In this document: positions 55,865 to 64,000 of the stretch, piece by piece
Layout: each line of letters begins with the position of its first letter
Numbering within the stretch: position 1 is the stretch's first letter
Source: Cyathus striatus
Lineage: Eukaryota > Basidiomycota > Agaricomycetes > Agaricales > Nidulariaceae
Length of the DNA: 64,000 nt
NCBI GenBank assembly: GCA_025738555.1
Contig: JAOVFP010000021.1
Coordinates: 248,001-312,000, forward strand
Direction: 5' to 3'
Position numbers and translations under genes: made by a program
The notes under the pieces: generated by a model
Told to the model about the DNA's origin: nothing
What the model saw: the letters and a program-made list of their open reading frames with translations, nothing else
The model's database searches: none

Positions 55865-56828
55865 CTAGCGAATCAACCAACGCACCAGGAATATCAACGG
55901 CTCACCATAATACCAACTCACACTATGAGACCTTCTTTCTCTTTGACAGCCTGACCGTCTTGTTCTCGACATCTTGTAGCGGCTTCCTCGGAGTAGTATT
56001 TTCCTACTTACCTGGTAACACGAGAAAAGCCAACAAACGAATGGACAACGGAGGCTCTATCTGCAACAACTCGTCCGGGTCCTGATGAGAAGCCTTTGAA
56101 TGAGCCGACTTCTTGACAAACACTTTGTTCTTAAGGCAAAGGAGTCGTATCTATGAAGTGTTAGCATTGTCACCTAGCACACGAAAGCCACATGATTACA
56201 GACCTGCTTGTCGTATTCGGCGTTTTCTTCCTTCAGCTTCTCGAGCCCCTTTGTATTTCTGCTTCAGGTGCCGATGTGCACCACCCTCCCTCATCCACCG
56301 TGCCACCACTTCATCGCATTCCTTCTCCTTTCGCTCCCAGCTCGTCCTCTCGCCACTAATTGCTTTTGCTTGTCGATTTCTCATCGAAGATGCACAATGT
56401 CATCGACTTTCGCGGCTAGAACTTCTTTCATTCGAACGTCTTCCTCTCGTAGTGTAGAGTTTTCTTTCTTCAATTCGTCGCGGTCATTCAAGATGGGGGC
56501 GAAGCATTCTTCCAGGCTTTTGCAGACTCAAGTAATCCTTCCTGCCCATCAACATGTTTAGACCAAAAGTGTAAAGAGGAACTGTGAACGTACTCACCAC
56601 CACTCCAGTGGCAATACTGCTCCCCCTCGGCCTTTGCACGACACCACAAATCTCTTCGACAGTTTCTGCCCTCTTCTCAGGTGTGTTCACTTCCTCATCT
56701 GAGAAGAAATCTACGAAGAGTTCAATCGATATTCCCTTCGGCTGTCGACATGAGTGGTAAGTATCGCAAAGCGTCGCGTCTCGTTCCATGCAGTTTCTAC
56801 ACATTCCATGTCCTTTATATATCTTCAT
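55865..56828 (-). pseudogene. Coiled-coil protein gene, copy 2, decayed
   Basis: Exon 1 starts MKIYKGHGMCRNCMERDATL (56828) and has a CRNC motif. After an intron near 56600-56550 the best reading is LNDRDELKKENSTLREED, VRMKEVLAAKVDDIVHLR-stop-EIDKQKQL, then a frameshift to WMREGGAHRHLKQKYK. This heptad-rich helix suggests a coiled coil of about 120 residues. The TGA after VHLR and a frameshift near 56360 break it. Copy 1 at 45808-46560 lacks the same exon 1. The family is unknown. Confidence 0.6.
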
Positions 56829-56985
56829 GTAAGTAAACTGTCCATGTGATAGTTCCAGGCTGTATTGCGTACGTACCGCAGGGAAAGAAGAGGAATGGGT
56901 TTGTTGTCGTTTCGCGTGAGGAAGAGGTGATACCAGGAGAGAAGAAACTCAGGCATGCTTGACATTCGGCTTTGACCATACGGAT

Positions 56986-57104
56986 TCAGCGCTCAGGATG
57001 ATTAGCATAAGTCATACGCAGCACAAGCTTGAAGCTTTGGAGCTTCAATGACAGTCCAATGGCTGACTTGGGGGCAACCGATAGTGCTGCTGTAGTAAAG
57101 TGGC
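56986..57104 (+). repeat. Dispersed repeat, left part, interrupted by a Mutator-like element
   Basis: Matches 1-112 and continues at 59281. Differs mainly by an extra GCTTTGGA near 57035. Confidence 0.85.
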
Positions 57105-57224
57105 GACGGTCCTTGCTCTCCCCCAGACAATCGTTCATCTCCCCCACTATGACACCACATGACTTACCAAATATGGAAGGTATTCATTCGCTGATTGGGT
57201 TAACCGCGTTTTGATCGTTACTTA

Positions 57225-58415
57225 ACATTGCCGAATGGCATAGTGGTTTATTGACTCATGATAATGCATTGTTTTTGCATGGAGTGGGGTTCAATTCCTG
57301 CTGGTGTCATATTCTTTTTTGCTAATTAAATGGAGGTTAGGTCAAGGTTAGGTTAGGGATGGTTAGGCTTCGGGATAGGTTAGAGAGGGCTAGGGATCCC
57401 AGATGGTTAGGTTAGGTTAGGGAGGGTATAACAGAACTAATAATTAGCAGAAGTTAGGGCTGGGGTAACCCAGCCCTAACTTTGTTGTCCTATGAAAGAG
57501 ACATGTTAGAGGTTAGAGTTAGAGGTTAGAGTTAGGGTTAGAGTTAGGTGGTTAGGGATATGGAGTATCAATATTTGAAGGAACTCGTTACATTGAGGCA
57601 ATATTATGTCTTTGTACTTTGTATTTAAAAGTAGTACATACTATTACAAACACTAGTACAAGTTACAAATTACTAGTACTTACGCGCAGTTAGGAGCAGT
57701 AGCCGGTTGCTGATGGTCACGTGTGTGGTCATAGTGGGGGAGAGTAAGGAGCGTTGTCCTTGCTCTCCCCCACTATGACACCACGTGACCATCAGCAACC
57801 GGTTACTGCTCATAACCGTGCGTCATCGTGAAACCACACTAGTAATTTCAAAGTAATTTGTAACTTTGTAATACTTAGTTGTTGTAATAGTATGTACTAA
57901 GCTTTAAATTAAATACAAAGTACAATAGTGTCAATGTAATCCCTCACTGACAACTGTAACAAGTCTCTTTCAAATATTAATACTCCATATCCCTAACCTA
58001 ACTATCCCAAACCAAACTCTAACCTCTAACTCTAACCTCTAACCTCTAACCTCTATTCTTTCATAGGACAACAAAGTTAGGGCTGGGTTACCCCAGCCCT
58101 AACTTCTGCTAATTACTAGTTCTATTATACCCTCCCTAACCTAAACCTCCCTCACCTACCCTCCCTAACCTCCCTAACCTAACCTCCCCAACCTAACCTC
58201 CCTAACCTAACCTCCCTAACCTAACCACATTTTCTAACAGTTATTTTAACTAATTACTGTTTTACAATACCCCAAACTTAGCCCAACCTCAATTTTATTA
58301 GTAAAAATAGCAATAAAAAAATAAGACATCACTGGGAATTGAACCCCACTTCGCGCAAAAAACAATCTTTATTGTAGGTCAGCAAACCACTACACCAGTG
58401 AGCAATGTAAAATTC
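57225..58415. repeat. Long imperfect palindrome with telomere-like tracts and tRNA-like ends
   Basis: Two arms of roughly 500-650 bp meet near 57748. They share GGACAACAAAGTTAGGGCTG, the GGTTGCTGATGGTCACGTG words and clusters of TTAGGTTAGGGAGG / CCTCCCTAACCTAACC (57330-57560; 57990-58230). At the outer end of each arm lies a tRNA-like box pair: TGGCATAGTGG with GGTTCAATTCC (57236-57298), and on the minus strand TGGTGTAGTGG with GGTTCAATTCC (58397-58335), with the same 41-nt spacing. It may be two inverted tRNA-derived retroposons or one fold-back. Confidence 0.65.
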
Positions 58416-59220
58416 CCGCTACCTTTTAAGGTAGTAGGGTTATGTAGGGTGATGAAAAATCAAATTTTGCAGAGCGAACACCTCCCATCAATCAGAGTTT
58501 AAACAAGTTTGAAATATCAGTCATTCCCATATCCCTGTTCAGAGCCTCTCCCACCGTGTGCATCATCGAAGATAAGAATTCCTTTGCATTTTTTATGTTG
58601 CATTATCACTTTCAAGTTTCATATTTAGAATATAAATTTTTACTTTACTGGTGATAAAGCTACTCTATGGATACTGGTTCCAGTCCACTGTAAGTAACTT
58701 ATGTACAATAGTTGCCCTCATGAATTGTGTTTTAATGCATATGCATATGATCTTGTTTCGATGGGTTATCCTTTTGCATTGTGAATTTCATGCTATGCTG
58801 TGATATTGGATATTTTACATCACTAATTCTATGTGAACTCTGCCATCCCACATGTTCTCTTGCCGATTTTATACTGATTTCATGGAATAAAATTAAAGCT
58901 ATTTTGTTGCTAGGCTTGGGTGGTAATGATAGTGAAGTTATCTATAAGCACTTGCGGGTACCATTCTAAGGATGACTAGAATTTGACTGGAATCATTAAT
59001 AATAACTTTATGTGACCATTTTCATGGAAATTAGTTTAAACAAGATGTTCCTTTCAGTCAACTTTCACTAATATATCTGCTTATGCACTTTCAGCACAGC
59101 TAAGTACATGTAAGTATTATATCTATTAGAGAGATTATCTGATGCCAGGTAGCGGGCCTTGCCGCTAATCGGCCTTATTGATTTATTAGGATCGGAATGT
59201 ACTTGAGGCCATCAGCAGAC
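58416..59220. other. Interior of the Mutator-like element, no gene recognised
   Basis: AT-rich, only short chance frames, no repeat on the other arm. Confidence 0.5.
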
Positions 59221-59280
59221 GAACACCTTCCATATTTGGTAAGTCACATGGTGTCATAGTGGGGGAGAGCAAGGACTGTC

Positions 59281-59350
59281 TAAAGTGGCAGTGAAGCAAA
59301 ATTTTACATCACTGTGAATCACTGCCACTTTACTGCACACAGCGCAGTTC
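59281..59350 (+). repeat. Dispersed repeat, right part
   Basis: Continues 56986-57104 after the Mutator-like element. TAAAGTGGCAGTGAAGC matches TAAGGTGGCAGTGAAGC at the window start. Confidence 0.85.
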
Positions 59351-59462
59351 TGTGTAGTAGCTGTGACTGCACTGCAAGATTTTCAGGAGTTGCAGTCCTG
59401 TGAAGTCCCCCTTGTTGGATTTTATGTAAAGCACTTGCTCACTTCCGCTAGCTAGCGCTCTA

Positions 59463-60630
59463 TCACTGTGAACCCCGCTCTGGTTGGTAATCAACCGGAT
59501 GCTTGCTGATTATCAGTTTTCAACCAGCAGCAGGTTGAGTTTAGGTTGAATTGAGGACAACCTATGTCGAAGGATGATCACCATCCTAGCAATAGCAACC
59601 TACTGTAGGTTGAAAATCGAGGTGGGGTAACTTGGTGTAATGACGACATAGCTCCAAGAAGTGGTAAATAACGCATGCATAGCGACAACACCCAACTTTA
59701 CAGCTAACCATCATTACCCACTGCCTCCTACTGCCCGCAACACTACAACTGCCCATTTCCACCACCATGACAATACAAAATGATGAAAAACCTCGCGAGG
59801 TATGTATCTCAGAACCGTCTTCCTATGACTCCCCTCTCATCTAGTGCTAGAATCAAATAGATATGCCCTAAATCACCATAGTCCAGCTTGGAAGGAGCTC
59901 AAAGGATGTTATTGACTAAGTACTGGTTGGAACAAGGTTCGTTTGCTATATCTGTTCTATGTAAGTACTTATACTGAATTAACTGTGCCAAGAAAGAAGA
60001 GTCACTTCATACTTGCATCAAACTTGACGCATGGGCAAACACGTCGTTGTAAGGGGGAAACAGTTGGGATATATGAGAGAAGGATGGCAAGGTCTTAGTT
60101 GTCTCGGAGTTCGGTTGGAGACTGCTGAAGCGCTGAAGAGAGGCTTGATGAGACGGATGTGAAAGAGCTTGCGACGAGTTTTCATTCTGTAAAGGAAAGT
60201 AAGTGCATCTTTTGTACAACTCCAGTAAGTATCGACTCCGAGTCTGAGAGCTACATTATCATTTATGGCAGCAACCTGTAACATATGTAGATCTAATGTT
60301 GACTGTTATAACCATTCTTTACTTACATTAGTTTCAGTCAATAAGTTGTTAATTGTCATCCAGCAGAAGAACAGATCTAGGATGATTATAAGCTAGCACA
60401 ATAGGTTGGTAATTAGCCTCTTAATTGTCGGAATCCAGCTGCAGGATGTCAAAAAGTCATAGATTGAAAATGTACAATTTTGGTTGGCAAGCAACCTATG
60501 AAAACATCCTAAACTACCTGTTGATCACCATCCTACCACTACATAAATATAACCTATACAAAACCGAAATTCAACCTACTGAAGGTTGTATTCTTTGGTT
60601 GATGAACAACCAGACCCAGATCCACAGAGG
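59463..60630. mobile_element. CACTA-like non-autonomous element, 1.2 kb, in the TPR-CHAT upstream region
   Basis: The ends are TCACTGTGAACC and, inverted, CCTCTGTGGATC, both running into TCTGGTTG and a second short repeat ATCAACC. The target duplication CTA lies at 59460-59462 and 60631-60633. The paralogous upstream region of the CHAT-only gene (43250-43290) lacks it. The interior repeats AACCTA/TAGGTT words and has no transposase. Confidence 0.65.
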
Positions 60631-60633
60631 CTA

Positions 60634-60773
60634 GAGCACTTCATCCGTCCCTTGGCGGGATCCTACTATTTCCTAAAGCAGTAGTTTAAAGAGAGCGCCT
60701 TGTGAGCGCCCTGACCTCCCAGACCCAGTTTGTCTCAAAAAATCTCCCAGGCTTCTCCCAGGCATATCGCAAC
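60634..60773 (+). promoter_or_regulatory. Proximal upstream region of the TPR-CHAT gene
   Basis: Conserved with 43310-43642 upstream of the CHAT-only gene, including TATTTCCTAAAGCAGTAG and TCTCCCAGGCTTCTCCCAGG. Copy 1 has about 200 bp more between these blocks. No TATA box is obvious. Confidence 0.5.
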
Positions 60774-63700
60774 ATGTCTCAAACAGAAACAGGTAGGAAA
60801 TGCATATGTTCACGATCCGCAGGTGCTTAATGCGCAAGTCTACAATAGCTTTTACAGATCCAAAAACCTTGGGGGGATTGTATGAATCAACGTTAAAGTT
60901 ACCGGATGATGATGTCTCAAAACCTTTACATCTCCAGGCAGTCGGTATCCAGTGCTATGCGTCCAACAAACAGTTGAACAGTTTGGATGTTTCCGGGTGG
61001 TCTATACAAGCGTTCCAGTTGGCTGTCATGCTTACTCCTCAACACGACCAAGAGCTGCGAGTCTCCATACTTAGATCACTTGGCCGGGCTTTCATACAAC
61101 ATTACGACCTGAGCCGACGTGTCGAAGATCTAAATCAGGCTGTTTCCACACTACAGGAGGGCATTGATTTAACCCCAGAGAATGATCCGTCACTCCCTGA
61201 TCATCTGGCGTACCTCGGATATGCTCTCCAGACTCGATTCGAGCAAACTGAAGAGCTACGAGATATCACCGAAGCTATAGGACTTCATCGGATGGCTGCT
61301 TCCCTTACTCCAGAAGGAAGTCGCTCTCGACTTGAGATTCTCTTCGATCTATCATCAGCTTTACATAAAAGATTTGATTATACACATGAATTAAGCGATG
61401 CGGATGAAGCAATCGAAATCATGCAAGACCTGGTCAACAACATGGATTCAGAAGATCCCCAATATTCCTCATCTCTTAACAATCTTTTCTGCACCTTTAT
61501 ATCCCGCTTTCATTATAGCGGAGACTTGAGGGACGTAGGCCAAGCTATCGATGTTCAGCGTAAAATAGTCGAGGATAGGCCCAATGACCCCCATTCTTTG
61601 ATGAATCTGGGTATCGCATGTCGAGCATATTTCATGCAAACCGGGGAGCTACCACATATCCACATGTCCATTGAAGCTCTTCAGAAGGCGCTGTCACTGG
61701 CAGGAGATGATCTTTTGCCTAAAATTCTTTTAAATTTGGGAGTGGCACTTGGATGTCACTTTCTCGCGACAGGTAATGTTGATGATCTTGAAGAGGCCAT
61801 AGCACTTGAACAGCGCGGTATTCAGATCTGTAGAGATGATGATCCTAAAGTGCGATGGTTCTACAGTGATCTGGGTAACATGTTTGGCTTTCACTACGAA
61901 CTTACACAGGATTTGCGTGATATGCATGAAGGGGCCCGGGCACACAGAGAAGCGGTGATTCGAACACCTATTGGACACAGAGATTTGCCTGCATTCCTCA
62001 ACAACCTAGGAAATTCTATGAAAAGACTATTTTGCACTATGGGGAACGAGTCTGATCTCGCTGAAGCAATCTCGTTTTACAAAGAAGCTCTTTCTTTAAT
62101 TTTCGATGATGGTGTTCGGCAGATGTACTACCTGCCTAATCTAGGAGAGGCGTTGCGCTATAGATATGGGTTTACACACCAGCAACACGACCTTGATGAT
62201 AGTCTCAGCGCGTTAAGGAAGTCTGTTGCACTGTGCCCGCCGGGTGGTGCTCAGCTTCCAAATAATCTTTTGCAACTTGCAGTCGCATTGAAAATTCTGT
62301 TCAAAAATGAACACCAACTCGATACCATAGATGAAGCAATCTCAGTTATGGAACAGGCAATAGATATGATTCCTGAAGGGAACGCTACGTTGCCCCCCCT
62401 GCTTGATGTATTGGGAGGTTTACTCTTCCTTCGGTACAATACTACACACAGCAATGATGACATTGGAAGAGCTATTTCGTTACTTCGCCAAGCTACACAG
62501 ATGCCTGTTGGATCCCCATTACCACGTCTAAGCAGCGGGAAACTGTGGGGGTCGCTGTGTCTTTTCGTGGACCCAGCACAAGCCCTTCATGCATTCGAAA
62601 TTATTTTTAATGACATCATCCCACAATTGGCATGGATTGGATGTACTATGGAACAACGATATCTCTTACTTGCAACTCTGGCGGACATTGTGAGCATGGC
62701 AACAGCTGTAGCCATCCGATATGAACAGCTTAACATGGCTGTAGAGTGGCTAGAACAAGGTCGCTCAATAGTATGGAACCAAGTTAATAGTTTCCGCTCA
62801 CCCTTAGACGATCTTCGAAAAGTGAACCCAGCCCTTTGTATGGAACTAGAAAAGATAGTGATCGCTTTGGAAGAAGCTAGTATGCGAACAAACTCATCCA
62901 ATTTGTTAGGAAGTAGTATGGCACGCAATATCTCAATCCAAGATGACGTCCTTCGGCATCAAGGTCTTGCAAAGCAATGGGATTCATTACTTTGTCAGGT
63001 TCGCAGCATAAGTGACTTCGAAGATTTTCTTTATCCAATACTGTTTGCTGTGCTGCTTATGAAACTACCACCGTCTGGTCTAGTGATAGTCATTAATGTT
63101 GACCCATTTTCTTGTGATGCTTTGGTTCTTTCCCATGACATATTATTAGAGAGCCAGGCTTATATCGTCCCCGTCCGCTTGCCTAAATTCTACAAGAGAG
63201 CAGTCATTCTTCGCAAAAGATTACATAGACTACTTTTCAGTCCTTCAACTCAGACAAGGACTGCACGCAAAGGTCGCCCTGCTATAAATGAGAAGGACCG
63301 ATTTTCCATCAAGGAGCTCCTTCGGGAATTGTGGTACGAGATCGTGAAGCCCATCCTTGATGTGCTTAAGCTAGAGGTAAGTAACCCTTTGGTTCCAAAT
63401 TCCATAGGTGTTATGATGAACATGAATATCACAGCCTACATCAGATCCCCCCCGAATATGGTGGTCCCCAACTGGTCCTCTCGCTTTTCTTCCTCTTCAT
63501 GCTGCTGGTGATTACTACTACAACGATAAAAGTCAAAATCCTAGATCAAATATCATGGAATATGCGATTTCATCTTACACACCCACTATCACGGCTCTGA
63601 CACAGAGTCTATCTAAGCACCACCAGCAACAACATCAGGAGATCAAGGGATTGCTTGCCATCAGTGAGCCAGAAGCTTCCGGTTTTTCACCTATCCCAGG

Positions 63701-64000
63701 TACAGCTCTGGAGATTATCATCCTGAAGCAGATATTCGGCTCATTTTCTCAAACATTCCGTAGCCTGGAAGGCGATGAAGCAACAGTGAAGAGCGTCCAG
63801 GATGCCATGCCTTTGCACAGCTGGATCCATCTCTTCTGTCACGCTCTCCAGAACAACAGCCCTCTCAATAGTGCATTCTATCTCCATGATGGACAGCTGT
63901 CCCTTGGAGATATAATTAAACAACCACTTCCTCATTCACAATTTGCATTCCTTTCAGCATGCGAGACAGGGAAGGGAGACAAAAAGCTCTCCGAAGCACT
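60774..64000 (+). CDS. TPR-CHAT protein, full N-terminus, truncated by the window edge
   Basis: Exon 1 60774-60792 (MSQTET), exon 2 60858-63376 (to residue 846) and exon 3 from 63435 to beyond the window. Residues 20-610 form tetratricopeptide-like repeats (LNQAVSTLQEGIDLTP, LEEAIALEQRGIQICR, LAEAISFYKEALSL, IDEAISVMEQAIDMIP), followed by a linker (WLEQGRSIVWNQVNSFRSPL). The CHAT domain follows, with PRIWWSPTGPLAFLPLH-type strand, the His of WIHLFCHALQ and the Cys of FLSACETG (63953-63970). In CHAT-TPR proteins the repeats sense a partner and control a caspase-like protease; bacterial relatives cleave gasdermin-like or other substrates in defence. The fungal role here is inferred. No stop is present in the visible part. 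Confidence 0.9.

Larger units (their letters stand above)
57105..59280. mobile_element. Mutator-like fold-back element, 2.2 kb, non-autonomous
   Basis: The ends are GACGGTCCTTGCTCTCCCCC and, inverted, GACAGTCCTTGCTCTCCCCC, with matching sequence further in (CCACTATGACACCA, CTTACCAAATATGGAAGG). The exact 9-bp target duplication TAAAGTGGC lies at 57096-57104 and 59281-59289. A paralogous empty site exists at 1-185. No transposase is present. A third and fourth copy of the end sequence face each other at 57733-57790, so two units seem to be joined head to head. Confidence 0.82.

Noticed and set aside
57231..57310. Functional tRNA gene
   Set aside because: A and B boxes fit, but the acceptor stem pairs poorly and the anticodon arm is not clear. 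It is better read as tRNA-derived repeat.
1..64000. CRISPR arrays, bacterial operons or riboswitches
   Set aside because: The window is clearly fungal. Regular spaced repeats in the giant element are AT-rich subterminal motifs without unique spacers.

Overview
The window is from a filamentous basidiomycete, most likely an agaric (Agaricomycetes). The evidence is the short GT-AG introns of about 45-60 nt, a Plavaka-type transposase, a DUF6532-type gene, TPR-CHAT proteins, an AA14-like polysaccharide monooxygenase and chromodomain Ty3 retrotransposons. All assignments come from reading the translations. No database search was run.

Layout. Positions 1-618 are unique or repeat sequence. A Tc1/mariner element (619-2266) and an older mariner remnant (about 2300-5140, split by a 1.6-kb non-autonomous hAT element) follow. 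From 5289 to 41769 there is one deeply nested transposon. A roughly 3.3-kb hAT element with 8-bp target duplication GCTGTGTG was hit three times: by a 1.75-kb element (5836-7586), by a 15.9-kb element with the same ends (9546-25438), and by a Harbinger-like element (26167-41740). The Harbinger-like element holds a Ty3/gypsy retrotransposon on the minus strand (26577-41180), whose 5' LTR holds a second, younger Ty3/gypsy element on the plus strand (33350-40962). Almost every boundary can be fixed to the base by its target duplication, and removing the inserts restores reading frames.

The 15.9-kb element is the most unusual object. It has short inverted ends starting CATCAGCAA, a 2-bp target duplication and AT-rich subterminal repeats. 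It carries a Plavaka-like transposase on the right and a DUF6532-type gene plus a small coiled-coil gene on the left. Between them lie fragments of at least five unrelated host genes: a PIN-domain protein, a Ser/Pro-rich conserved protein, an RCL1-like cyclase that keeps an intron, Hsp70 and Pfs2. It looks like a giant gene-capturing DNA transposon. Its genes have decayed almost only by C-to-T/G-to-A changes (CGA to TGA, Arg to Cys/His/Trp, Asp to Asn), as expected from cytosine methylation or a RIP-like process.

The right third is host-like. It holds a short CHAT-only gene (43643-45208) derived by in-frame loss of the TPR region, and a full-length TPR-CHAT gene (60774 to the window edge). 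Between them are two copies of a decayed coiled-coil gene, an intact SAM-dependent methyltransferase followed by decayed copies, an AA14-like gene missing its N-terminal half, and two conserved fungal gene fragments. Further non-autonomous transposons lie here: a 1.4-kb element (41785-43203), a 2.2-kb Mutator-like fold-back with telomere-like and tRNA-like sequence (57105-59280) and a CACTA-like element (59463-60630). CHAT proteins are protease-like switches in cell-death and immune contexts, so the locus looks like a fast-evolving accessory gene cluster in transposon-rich chromatin.
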